DNA of 17,250 bases from JALZAA01 sp046727755 (GCA_046727755.1 JBKPDG010000067.1:1-17250), one strand, 5' to 3'; positions 1-5,935 are shown, numbered from the stretch's first letter. The notes: a model not told the origin generated them from the sequence alone. A program made the numbers and translations.

Positions 1-20
1 AAGGGGGCCCGAAGGCCCCC
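1..20 (-). terminator. Intrinsic terminator after the basic HU-tail gene
   Basis: Read on the minus strand, GGGGGCC and GGCCCCC form a 7-bp stem closed by a TTCG tetraloop. Two T residues follow before the window ends, so the rest of any U-tract cannot be seen. It lies about 35 bases past the stop codon of the lysine/arginine-rich gene, where a terminator for the HU transcription unit is expected. Confidence 0.7.
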
Positions 21-54
21 TCCTCACCTTTGCTGAAGCTGTGGAACTCGCCGG

Positions 55-513
55 TTATCGGCGGGCCCGCCTCTTCGCCGGACGCCGCTTTGCCGTCTTG
101 CTCGCCGCAGCCTTGCGACGACGACGCTTGACGGGCTTCGCGGTACCAGCAGCCTTGCGCCGACGGCGCTTGACCGGCTTCGCCGCACCCGCGGCCTTAC
201 GGCGACGACGCCGCTTGGCCGGCTTGGCCGCGGCAGCCTTGCGCCGACGGCGCTTCACGGGCTTGGCGGCACCGGCAGCCTTACGACGACGCCGCTTGGC
301 GGGCCGACGCTTGGCGGTCTTCTTCGCCGTGGTCGCCTTGCGACGACGGCGCTTGACCGGCTTGGCCGCAGCAGCCTTGCGCCGCCGCTTCGCCGGCTTC
401 CGTGCCGTCGACTTACGTGCAGTCCGGCGACGCGTCGTTGTACGGCGCTTCGCCGGCTTCCGTGCTGTCTTCCTAGCTGATTTCCGTGCTGTACGTCTCT
501 TCGCCGGAGGCAC
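55..513 (-). CDS. Lys/Arg/Ala-rich basic protein, like the tail of actinobacterial HupB
   Basis: A 152-residue protein made almost entirely of K, R, A, P, T and G. The core is a repeated block of the form AAKPVKRRRRKAA, about 14 residues long. No globular domain is visible. Such tails occur fused to HU in actinobacterial HupB and in histone H1-like proteins, where they bind DNA without strong sequence specificity and compact it. I chose GTG at 513 because GAAAGG (522-527) lies 8 bases upstream; the in-frame GTGs at 522 and 519 overlap or crowd that site. The gene follows HU on the same strand and in the same frame, separated only by the HU stop and 63 open bases. It may therefore be a detached HupB tail made as its own protein. 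Its DNA-binding role is inferred from composition. Confidence 0.75.
   Translation of the reverse strand: MPPAKRRTARKSARKTARKPAKRRTTTRRRTARKSTARKPAKRRRKAAAAKPVKRRRRKATTAKKTAKRRPAKRRRRKAAGAAKPVKRRRRKAAAAKPAKRRRRRKAAGAAKPVKRRRRKAAGTAKPVKRRRRKAAASKTAKRRPAKRRARR
110..400 (-). repeat. Tandem 42-bp coding repeats in the basic protein gene
   Basis: Units beginning GCCTT(G/A)CG on the plus strand start at 110, 152, 194, 236 and 278, a 42-base (14-codon) period. Further units start at 335 and 374, 39 bases apart. They encode the KPVKRRRRKAA-type blocks. Codon differences between units show they are not recent identical copies. Length changes by slippage or unequal exchange are plausible. Confidence 0.8.
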
Positions 514-521
514 GGTCACCA

Positions 522-527
522 CCTTTC
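522..527 (-). promoter_or_regulatory. Ribosome binding site deciding the start of the basic protein
   Basis: GAAAGG on the minus strand, followed by 8 bases and then GTG at 513. It supports separate translation of the tail protein after the HU stop, and favours the third of three nearby in-frame GTG codons. Confidence 0.55.
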
Positions 528-576
528 GTCGGGGATAGGTCGGTAGAGAGCGAACAGCAACTTGCGCTGGTCGTCT

Positions 577-855
577 CTACTTGTTCACGGCGGACTTGAA
601 GCCGGCTCCGGCCGAGAACTTCACGCCCTTGGATGCCGCGATCTGAACCGGCTCACCGGTGCGCGGGTTGCGACCCGTGCGCGCCGCGCGCTGGGTACGC
701 GACCAAGCGCCGAAACCGGGAACCGTGACCTTGTCGCCGCGCGCAACTGCACCCTGCACGACTTCGATGAGGCTGTCGACGACGGATGCAACGTCCTTCT
801 TGTCGACACCACCTGCCGCCGAGTGAACTGCATCGACGAGCTCTGACTTGTTCAC
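577..855 (-). CDS. hup: HU-family DNA-binding protein
   Basis: A 92-residue histone-like HU protein: a small dimeric nucleoid protein that bends DNA. The N-terminal helices (MNKSELVDAVHSAAG) lead to the GDKVTVPGFGAWSR strand region, the DNA-contacting arm GRNPRTGEPVQI with the usual RNP-type turn, and the closing FSAGAGFKSAVNK. Length and ending match a complete ordinary HU of 90-95 residues. The start is GTG at 855, with GGAGG at 861-865 five bases upstream. The stop is TAG at 577-579. Mycobacterial HupB continues into a lysine-rich tail in one chain; here the chain stops and a basic-tail gene follows in frame. Confidence 0.95.
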   Translation of the reverse strand: MNKSELVDAVHSAAGGVDKKDVASVVDSLIEVVQGAVARGDKVTVPGFGAWSRTQRAARTGRNPRTGEPVQIAASKGVKFSAGAGFKSAVNK

Positions 856-860
856 GCCAA

Positions 861-865
861 CCTCC
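861..865 (-). promoter_or_regulatory. Strong Shine-Dalgarno site of hup
   Basis: GGAGG on the minus strand, 5 bases before GTG at 855. The stretch behind it (about 880-935) is clearly richer in A/T than its surroundings and probably holds the hup promoter. I could not place a convincing -35/-10 pair: TTGAAA (914-919) has no good partner at the usual spacing. Confidence 0.6.
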
Positions 866-1048
866 GAATTTGCGGCCGGGTATCTGAGAAAGTTGAACTC
901 ATATCGACCGCAATTTCAAGCATTTCCATCAATTGTGAACGACGCGCGCACTGAGAGCAAGCTCAGAGAGCGCAAACTCCGCCCCTCGAACTCACGATGA
1001 CGCCGTAACGACGCGCTGTCGCGCTGATACCTCGCGCAATGTGAGTCC

Positions 1049-1306
1049 GTGTCGAACACCGTAACCCGCGCGACTATGCAAACGGTGGATATACCGCTTG
1101 CCGACGGGGTGTACGACGCGTTCGTGGTGTGGGCGGAGACGCGCGATGACGGTGCGCTCACGCTCGATCTGACCATCACGACGGGTGAGCGGAAGGGCGA
1201 TGTCGTGTCGCTGCGCGCGACGGACGCGCCCCGCGAAGCGATCGATCTCGTCGGCGTTTCGTGCACGCTGCGCGTGCGCGACGGCGAGCCGCTCGTCGAC
1301 TGGTGA
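1049..1306 (+). CDS. Small acidic protein of unknown function
   Basis: An 85-residue product if GTG at 1049 is used. ATG at 1076 is an equally likely start and would give 76 residues beginning MQTVDIPLADGVYDAF; neither has a clear Shine-Dalgarno site. Third codon positions are strongly G/C, as in the real genes here. The chain alternates short hydrophobic strands with acidic turns (TLDLTITTGERKGDVV, CTLRVRDGEPLVDW), suggesting a small beta-rich domain. No signal peptide, membrane segment or catalytic motif is visible. It is divergent from hup across a 193-base gap with no other gene. I do not recognise the family. Confidence 0.6.
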   Translation: MSNTVTRATMQTVDIPLADGVYDAFVVWAETRDDGALTLDLTITTGERKGDVVSLRATDAPREAIDLVGVSCTLRVRDGEPLVDW

Positions 1307-1353
1307 CGGCGGGCGCGAGTCGCCGAATCTTGCGGTTGACCAGGGAAAACGCG

Positions 1354-1382
1354 GAAGACCCGGCCGTAAAGACCGGGTCTTC
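1354..1382 (-). terminator. Hairpin after the tRNA-Glu gene, probable terminator
   Basis: A perfect 10-bp stem (GAAGACCCGG with CCGGGTCTTC) and a 9-base loop. On the minus strand it is followed by CGCG and then TTTT (1346-1349), so it could end the gltX-DUF218-tRNA transcript. The four-base gap before the U-run makes it less than ideal. It could also stop plus-strand transcription from the small gene ending at 1306, although no T-run follows in that direction. Confidence 0.6.
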
Positions 1383-1389
1383 GCGCGTG

Positions 1390-1462
1390 CAGCCCCGACG
1401 GGATTCGAACCCGTGTTACCGCCTTGAGAGGGCGGCGTCCTAGGCCACTAGACGACGGGGCC
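1390..1462 (-). tRNA. tRNA-Glu, anticodon CUC
   Basis: A 73-base cloverleaf. The acceptor arm GGCCCCG pairs with CGGGGCT (one terminal G-U). The anticodon stem is CCGCC/GGCGG around the loop CTCTCAA, giving anticodon CUC, which reads GAG. The T arm is ACGGG-TTCGAAT-CCCGT. The discriminator base is G and CCA is not encoded. It lies 17 bases after tRNA-Gln on the same strand and is probably cut from the same precursor. GltX, its synthetase, is encoded just upstream. Confidence 0.95.
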
Positions 1463-1479
1463 GGGGCCTATGTTCCGGG

Positions 1480-1551
1480 CTCGGGGGGGAGGACTCGAAC
1501 CCCCAACGACAGGGCCAGAACCTGTTGTGTTGCCGATTACACCACCCCCGA
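1480..1551 (-). tRNA. tRNA-Gln, anticodon CUG
   Basis: A 72-base cloverleaf. The acceptor arm TCGGGGG pairs with CCCCCGA. The D arm contains GTGTAATCGGCAACAC. The anticodon stem is ACAGG/CCTGT around TTCTGGC, giving anticodon CUG, which reads CAG. The T arm is GGGGG-TTCGAGT-CCTCC. The discriminator is G and CCA is not encoded. Its first 15 bases are also the last five codons, stop included, of the DUF218 gene. In bacteria without GlnRS this tRNA is first charged with Glu by GltX and then amidated by GatCAB; the nearness of gltX fits, but GatCAB is not in this window. Confidence 0.95.
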
Positions 1552-2220
1552 AGGAAGCGCCATGGTACCGAGTCCGGGCACGAGCCTCCCCACCCGATCC
1601 GCGCCCCGGGCGAGCCGTCCGAACCCCACGATGCGACCGGCCGCCACCCGCAGCGCCTCGCTCATGAACCGCCGCCACTCGTCGAAACCCGAGATCGGGC
1701 TCGTCCGCGTCGGGGAGGTCACGGCATCGAGGCCGAGCTCGTTCGCGATCGACCGGATGCGGAGCGCGTGGAACGGGTCCGAGACGAGCACGACGTCCTT
1801 CGCGCCGCGGTTCTCGAGCACGTGGGCGGCTGCGTTGAGCGACTCCCACGACGTGCGGCTCGTGGTCTCGCGCAGGATCGCGGCGTCGGGTACGCCCTTG
1901 CCGTGGAGATAGTTCGCGCCCGACGTCGCTTCCGTGAACTGGTCGCCGACCTGCTTTCCGCCGGTCACGACGATCAACGGAGCGACCCGGTCGTGGTACA
2001 GCTCGGCGGCGTGGTCGAGCCGCGCCTTGAACACCGCCGACGGTCGCCCGTTGTACTGCGCCGCGCCGAGCACGACGATCGCCTCCGATCGGCGCGTGTC
2101 GTCACCGCGTGCCGCCCACCACACCTGCACGAAAGTGACGACGTAGTAGAGGAGCGCGGCGAGGAGCACGATCAGGCCGACCCGCCGGACGAGCTTCCAA
2201 TTCATCGTCACGTCGGTCAC
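1537..2220 (-). CDS. DUF218 (YdcF/SanA-like) membrane-anchored protein
   Basis: A 227-residue protein with one N-terminal hydrophobic segment (about residues 14-32, GLIVLLAALLYYVVTF) acting as a signal anchor. The DUF218 domain follows. AIVVLGAAQYNGRPS is the opening strand and loop, and LIVVTGGK, TEATSGANYL, ETTSRTSWESLNAA and VVLVSDPFHALR are its other conserved elements. The family is linked to envelope functions such as SanA vancomycin tolerance; its reaction is not established. The start GTG at 2220 overlaps the gltX stop as GTGA and has GGAAG six bases upstream, so coupling is likely. ATG at 2205 (222 residues) is an alternative without a visible ribosome site. The stop TAA (1537-1539) lies in the D arm of tRNA-Gln. 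Confidence 0.85.
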   Translation of the reverse strand: MTDVTMNWKLVRRVGLIVLLAALLYYVVTFVQVWWAARGDDTRRSEAIVVLGAAQYNGRPSAVFKARLDHAAELYHDRVAPLIVVTGGKQVGDQFTEATSGANYLHGKGVPDAAILRETTSRTSWESLNAAAHVLENRGAKDVVLVSDPFHALRIRSIANELGLDAVTSPTRTSPISGFDEWRRFMSEALRVAAGRIVGFGRLARGADRVGRLVPGLGTMALPSGVV

Positions 2221-3653
2221 GCAATGCTTCCGAGTCGCTCGCGGGCGGCGCGCAGGCGTCGGAGCGTGCGCACGCGGCCGAGCACGTACATCGAATCGAA
2301 CAGTGGCAGCCCGGCGGCGCGCCCTTCGACGGCGGTGTAGATCACGTGCATGGCCTTCCGGGGCTTGATGCCGAGCTTCTCGAACACCGGGCGCACGTCG
2401 AGATCCTCGCTGCCGTTCCACGGGCAGTGCTCGACGTGTTCGATGACGGCATCCAGCACCTCGGCTGCGTGGTCGGCCTTCGCCAGGCGCTCCCACGACT
2501 CCGGGTCGATCGTGAACGCCTCTTCGTCGACGAACAGGAAGTCCGTCTGCTCCACCAACGCATCGAGGGTGGTGGCGCGTTCCTGACCGATCCGGAGCGC
2601 CGCCCGGAGGACATCCGGATCGACGCGGTCATCGAACCGGCTCCGGGCGATGGGGAGGACCCGGCGCTCGAGCTCGTCCAGGTCAAGCCGGCGGATCCAT
2701 TCGCCGTTCATCCAGTCGAGCTTCTGGTGATCGAAGAAGGCGGGCGAGTGGACGACCCGCTCGAGCTCGAACTCCTCGATCAGCTCGTCGCGATCGAGGA
2801 CCTCGCGGCCGTCTTCCGACCCCCAGCCGAGGAGCGCCAAGTAGTTGAGAACGGCCTCGGGCAGATAGCCGGCGTCGCGGAACTCCTCGAGGGCGACGGC
2901 GCCGTGGCGCTTGGAGAGCTTGGCCCGATCCGCTCCCACGATCAGGGGCAGGTGGGCATAGATCGGACGGTCGGTCGCGCCCAGCGCCGCCCGCAGGGCG
3001 AGCACCCGGTGGGTGGTGTCGAGCAGATCCTCGCCCCGGATCACGTGCGTGATCGCCATCTCGATGTCGTCGACGGCGTTGGCGAGGAAGAACAGGGGCG
3101 TGCCGTCCGAGCGGACGATGACGAAGTCCGGGATCCTGGCCCACTCGACGCTCACGTCGCCCCGGATGAGGTCGGTGAACGTGCTGGTGCCGTCGTAGGG
3201 GGTACGGAACCGGAGCGACCGAGGCCGGCCTTCGGCGGCGAGGGCGGCCCGCTGCTCGGGGCCGAGGTCGCGGCAGTGGCCGTCATAGCCGGGGGTGCGG
3301 CCCGCAGCCCGGGCCGCCTCGTTGCGCGCTCGCACCTCTTCTTCTGTGCAGTAGCACTCATACGCCCGGCCCTCGGCGAGCAGGCGGTCGGCGGCGGCGT
3401 GGTACCGCTCGAACCGGGTGCTCTGCAGGATCGGGCCCTCGTCCCAATCCAGACCCAGCCAGGAGAGCGTGTCCTGGATTCCCTCGATCCACTCCGGCAG
3501 TGACCGGGCCACGTCGGTGTCCTCGATGCGGAGGATGAAGGTCCCGGCCTCGTGCCGGGCGAACAACCAGTTGAACAAGGCGGTGCGCGCGCCGCCGACG
3601 TGAAGGGAGCCGGTCGGAGCAGGTGAGAACCGCACCCGCGGGGCGTCGGCCAT
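2217..3653 (-). CDS. gltX: Glutamyl-tRNA synthetase, probably non-discriminating
   Basis: A 478-residue class I synthetase that attaches glutamate to tRNA-Glu; in organisms without GlnRS it also misacylates tRNA-Gln for GatCAB. The ATP-site motif PAPTGSLHVGG is at residues 11-21 and the KMSKS-type loop KLSKR at 245-249. A zinc-type cluster is suggested by C100, C102, H126 and C127. The C-terminal helical anticodon-binding domain spans roughly 320-478. Length is normal. The start ATG at 3653 gives the expected N-terminus; the frame stays open upstream across the acyl-CoA dehydrogenase gene, but only as shadow. There is no Shine-Dalgarno site; a TACACT box 9 bases upstream suggests a leaderless or short-leader transcript. 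Genes for tRNA-Gln and tRNA-Glu lie downstream on the same strand. Confidence 0.97.
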   Translation of the reverse strand: MADAPRVRFSPAPTGSLHVGGARTALFNWLFARHEAGTFILRIEDTDVARSLPEWIEGIQDTLSWLGLDWDEGPILQSTRFERYHAAADRLLAEGRAYECYCTEEEVRARNEAARAAGRTPGYDGHCRDLGPEQRAALAAEGRPRSLRFRTPYDGTSTFTDLIRGDVSVEWARIPDFVIVRSDGTPLFFLANAVDDIEMAITHVIRGEDLLDTTHRVLALRAALGATDRPIYAHLPLIVGADRAKLSKRHGAVALEEFRDAGYLPEAVLNYLALLGWGSEDGREVLDRDELIEEFELERVVHSPAFFDHQKLDWMNGEWIRRLDLDELERRVLPIARSRFDDRVDPDVLRAALRIGQERATTLDALVEQTDFLFVDEEAFTIDPESWERLAKADHAAEVLDAVIEHVEHCPWNGSEDLDVRPVFEKLGIKPRKAMHVIYTAVEGRAAGLPLFDSMYVLGRVRTLRRLRAARERLGSIA

Positions 3654-3662
3654 GACCGCGTG

Positions 3663-3668
3663 AGTGTA
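3663..3668 (-). promoter_or_regulatory. Putative -10 box of gltX
   Basis: TACACT on the minus strand matches the actinobacterial TANNNT -10 pattern. It ends 9 bases before the gltX ATG, and no Shine-Dalgarno site lies between. No clear -35 is visible. It would give gltX its own start despite lying only 35 bases after the upstream gene. Confidence 0.4.
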
Positions 3669-3688
3669 GGGGCGGAGGTTTGCGGCTC

Positions 3689-4855
3689 TTAGGAGCCCGC
3701 AGCGAGCTCGTCGAGGAGCTTGCGGGCGATGACGACGCGCTGGATCTGGTTCGTGCCCTCGTAGATCTGCGTGATCTTGGCGTCGCGCATCATCCGCTCG
3801 ACGGGGAACTCGCGGCTGGTGCCGGCGCCGCCGAGCAGCTGGACGGCGTCGGTCGTGACGCGCATTGCCGTGTCGGTGGCGAAGAGCTTTGCCATCGACG
3901 AGGCCTTCGTGACCCCCGGCGCGCGGGCGTCGAAACGGGCGCAGGCCGCGTGCACGAGCAGGCGGGCGGCTTCCAGGTGGGTCGCCAGGTCGGCCAGCAT
4001 GAACTGCACGCCCTGGAAGTCGGCGATGCGCTGGTCGAACTGGCGCCGTTCGAGCACGTAGGCGCCGGCGACGTCGAGCGCACCCTGGGCGAGCCCCAGT
4101 GCCTGAGCGGCGACGACGGGCCGGGAGATGTCGAGCGCCTCGAGGGCGTAATGGAAGCCTCGGCCCTCGTCGCCGATGAGGCTCTCGGCCGGGACGGTGA
4201 CGTCCTCCAGCACGATCTCGCCGGTGGGCGAGCCGCGCAGACCCATCTTGCGCTCGAGCTTGCCGATCGACAGGCCGGGGCGGTCGTGCTCGACGACGAA
4301 GGCGCTGATCCCCCGGTGGCCGGCGGCGGGATCGGTCTTGGCGAAGACCGTGTACACGCTCGAGACGCCGGCGCTGGTGATCCATGCCTTCCGCCCGTTC
4401 AGCACCCATCGGTCGCCGTCGCGCACGGCCCGGGTGGTCATCGCAGCGGCGTCGCTGCCGGAGCCGGGCTCCGAGAGGCAGTAGCTCGCCTGCTGCTCCC
4501 CCGCCACGACCGGTGGCAGCACGCGGCGCTTGAGCTCCTCGCTGCCGTGGGCGACGAGGGCGTTGACCCCGGTGCGGGACACCAGCGCCGTGAGGGCCGT
4601 CGATCCGCACGCACGCGCCACCTCTTCGATGACCAGCGCCGCCGTCAGCAGGTCGCCGGCGTCGCCGCCGTACTCCGGCGGGTAGAGCGCCCGCACGAAG
4701 CCGGAGTCGCGGAGGGCGTCCATGCCCGCCTTCGGGTACGCCTCCCGCTCGTCGACCTCGGCCGCGTGCGGGGCGATCTCGTTCTCGGCGAACCGACGCA
4801 ACGCCGCCCGAAACTCCTCGTGCTCCTGGGAGAGCAAGAAGTTCGGGCCGCTCAC
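3689..4855 (-). CDS. Acyl-CoA dehydrogenase
   Basis: A 388-residue FAD enzyme that introduces the alpha-beta double bond into acyl-CoA and passes electrons to ETF. The helical N-domain is at about 1-120. The beta-domain signature YCLSEPGSGSDAAAMTTR starts near residue 125. The C-terminal helical domain carries QLLGGAGTSREFPVERMMRD, then ITQIYEGTNQIQR, where E366 is the expected catalytic base as in short/medium-chain enzymes. Substrate chain length cannot be read from sequence; branched-chain acyl-CoA is possible. The start GTG at 4855 is the only one available, since a stop lies 6 codons upstream in frame. TACGAT ends 8 bases before it and only a weak ribosome site is seen. gltX follows after 35 bases. 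Confidence 0.95.
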   Translation of the reverse strand: MSGPNFLLSQEHEEFRAALRRFAENEIAPHAAEVDEREAYPKAGMDALRDSGFVRALYPPEYGGDAGDLLTAALVIEEVARACGSTALTALVSRTGVNALVAHGSEELKRRVLPPVVAGEQQASYCLSEPGSGSDAAAMTTRAVRDGDRWVLNGRKAWITSAGVSSVYTVFAKTDPAAGHRGISAFVVEHDRPGLSIGKLERKMGLRGSPTGEIVLEDVTVPAESLIGDEGRGFHYALEALDISRPVVAAQALGLAQGALDVAGAYVLERRQFDQRIADFQGVQFMLADLATHLEAARLLVHAACARFDARAPGVTKASSMAKLFATDTAMRVTTDAVQLLGGAGTSREFPVERMMRDAKITQIYEGTNQIQRVVIARKLLDELAAGS

Positions 4856-4863
4856 AACCTGAC

Positions 4864-4869
4864 ATCGTA
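4864..4869 (-). promoter_or_regulatory. Putative -10 box of the acyl-CoA dehydrogenase gene
   Basis: TACGAT on the minus strand fits TANNNT and ends 8 bases before GTG at 4855, implying a leaderless or very short-leader mRNA. The 43-bp palindrome copy 1 starts 23 bases behind it, in the position of a -35 region or operator. Confidence 0.4.
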
Positions 4870-4891
4870 GTCAGGGTTCTCTGATCCTCTC

Positions 4892-4934
4892 GATGCGTAT
4901 CTCAGCGACGCCTGGCGTCGTTCAGAGACGCATC
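4892..4934 (+). repeat. 43-bp palindromic repeat, copy 1
   Basis: It begins GATGCGTATCT and ends AGAGACGCATC, with the inner stem CGACGC/GCGTCG around a CTG triloop. The arms pair over 20 positions, with an A-G and a C-C mismatch and one G-T. It matches copy 2 (5893-5935) at 41 of 43 positions in the same orientation, and similarity stops sharply at the palindrome ends. It lies between divergent genes, 33 bases before the AbiEi/DUF559 ATG. Confidence 0.9.
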
Positions 4935-4967
4935 GTCGCTGTCATACCCCGCCGCTTTGATTCGGTC

Positions 4968-5894
4968 ATGACACCGCCATCTACTCCAGCGCGAGTGGCG
5001 ATAGCTCGGCTCTCGAAGCAGCAACACGGAGTATTCACCCGCGCACAAGCGATTGACGCCGGGCTGCACCCCAGAGCGATCGATCGGCGCCTACGAGCAG
5101 GACAGTGGGAGCGGGTGGATCACGCGGTGTATCGAGTCGCGGGTACCCCGCCGGGCTGGCGCCAGAGTCTCAAGGCCGCGTGTCTCGTCGGCCCGGCTGT
5201 GGCTTCGCACCGGTCGGCCGCGGCAATGTTGGGATTCGTCGACTGTGAAGAGCACGTCGTCGAGGTGACGGCGTGGCGACACCGCCGACGTCACCGCGGC
5301 GATGTCGTGTGGCACGAGTCGTATCGCCTCGATGCCTCTGACGTAACTGAAGTCGACGAGATCCCCGTAACTAGACCGCGCCGCACGCTTTTGGATCTCG
5401 GTGTTCTCTTCGACCTCGACCGCCTCGAGGAGCTTCTCGATGATGGGTTACGCCGGGGTTGGTTCTCGCTGGAGTCGGTCTCGCGGCGTTGGGAGGAACT
5501 CGGCGGACTACTCCGGCCAGGAGGTCGAGCCATTCGTTCCGTGCTCGATCGGAAGGAGTCGGGCCAGCGGCCCCCAGCCAGCATCCTCGAAACCAGATTC
5601 CGGCAGCTCGTGCGCAGGGCCGGCCTTCCGGAGCCAGTGGCACAATACGAGGTTCACGACGGCGACACGCTCATCGCTCGCGTCGATTTCGCGTACCCAG
5701 AACTCGGCTTGGTCATCGAGGTTGACGGAGAGGAACGGCATGCCAGTCGGTCATCACGCAAACACGATGCGCGGAGGGAACGTCGTCTGGTCGGACTCGG
5801 CTTTCGTGTTCTGCGCTTCCACTGGGACGACATCCACAAGTACCCGGACGACGTCCTTCGGGACATCGCCGCCCTCATTATGCGCTCTGCATGA
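4968..5894 (+). CDS. AbiEi-type winged helix plus DUF559 nuclease-like protein
   Basis: A 308-residue protein. Residues 10-60 (IARLSKQQHGVFTRAQAIDAG, then RAIDRRLRAGQWERV and AVYRVAG) look like the AbiEi N-terminal winged-helix antitoxin domain. The middle resembles the rest of AbiEi-like proteins (ASHRSAAAMLGF, RPRRTLLDLG). From about 205 a DUF559/Vsr-type domain of the PD-(D/E)XK fold follows: ETRFRQLVRRAGLPEP, then RVDFAYPELGLVIEVDG with D240, E251 and D253 as likely metal ligands, then GFRVLRFHWDDI. The start ATG at 4968 is where family proteins usually begin; the frame is open from an ATG inside palindrome copy 1 (4893). No AbiEii toxin partner is present. Codon choice is less G/C-biased than in neighbours, suggesting transfer. 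Defence, homing or self-mobilisation roles are possible; none is shown. Confidence 0.8.
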   Translation: MTPPSTPARVAIARLSKQQHGVFTRAQAIDAGLHPRAIDRRLRAGQWERVDHAVYRVAGTPPGWRQSLKAACLVGPAVASHRSAAAMLGFVDCEEHVVEVTAWRHRRRHRGDVVWHESYRLDASDVTEVDEIPVTRPRRTLLDLGVLFDLDRLEELLDDGLRRGWFSLESVSRRWEELGGLLRPGGRAIRSVLDRKESGQRPPASILETRFRQLVRRAGLPEPVAQYEVHDGDTLIARVDFAYPELGLVIEVDGEERHASRSSRKHDARRERRLVGLGFRVLRFHWDDIHKYPDDVLRDIAALIMRSA

Positions 5895-5935
5895 TGCGTA
5901 TCTCAGCGACGCCTAGCGTCGTTCAGATACGCATC
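5893..5935 (+). repeat. 43-bp palindromic repeat, copy 2
   Basis: GATGCGTATCT and AGATACGCATC are perfect 11-bp arms. An inner CGACGC/GCGTCG stem encloses a CTA triloop, and a single C-C mismatch and one G-T lie between the two stems. It differs from copy 1 at two positions. It holds the last bases of the plus-strand AbiEi/DUF559 stop (5892-5894) and the last codons and TGA (5923-5925) of the minus-strand gene. No T-run follows in either direction, so it is not a standard intrinsic terminator, though its position between convergent genes would allow one. Confidence 0.9.

Noticed and set aside
110..400. CRISPR-like regular repeats
   Set aside because: The units are contiguous coding repeats with no spacers and vary in sequence.
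41..538. Plus-strand arginine/leucine-rich repeat frame
   Set aside because: It is the complement of the basic HU-tail gene. The minus strand has the ribosome site, terminator and HU context.
2217..4865. A single 882-codon minus-strand frame suggesting an acyl-CoA dehydrogenase-GltX fusion
   Set aside because: The upstream part is the wrong frame of the dehydrogenase gene (arginine/glycine-rich shadow). GltX has a proper start at 3653.
3680..4870. Plus-strand open frame of 396 codons
   Set aside because: It is antisense to the acyl-CoA dehydrogenase gene, which has clear family motifs. Long antisense frames are expected at this G/C content.
4893..4967. Translation of the AbiEi/DUF559 gene from ATG 4893 inside palindrome copy 1
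   Set aside because: The frame is open, but the added 25 residues (MRISATPGVVQRR...) are palindrome-derived and not family-like. ATG at 4968 gives the usual N-terminus.
4892..5935. Insertion sequence with terminal inverted repeats
   Set aside because: The flanking copies are direct repeats, each a palindrome; there is no transposase and no evident target-site duplication. Reported instead as a palindrome-flanked cassette.
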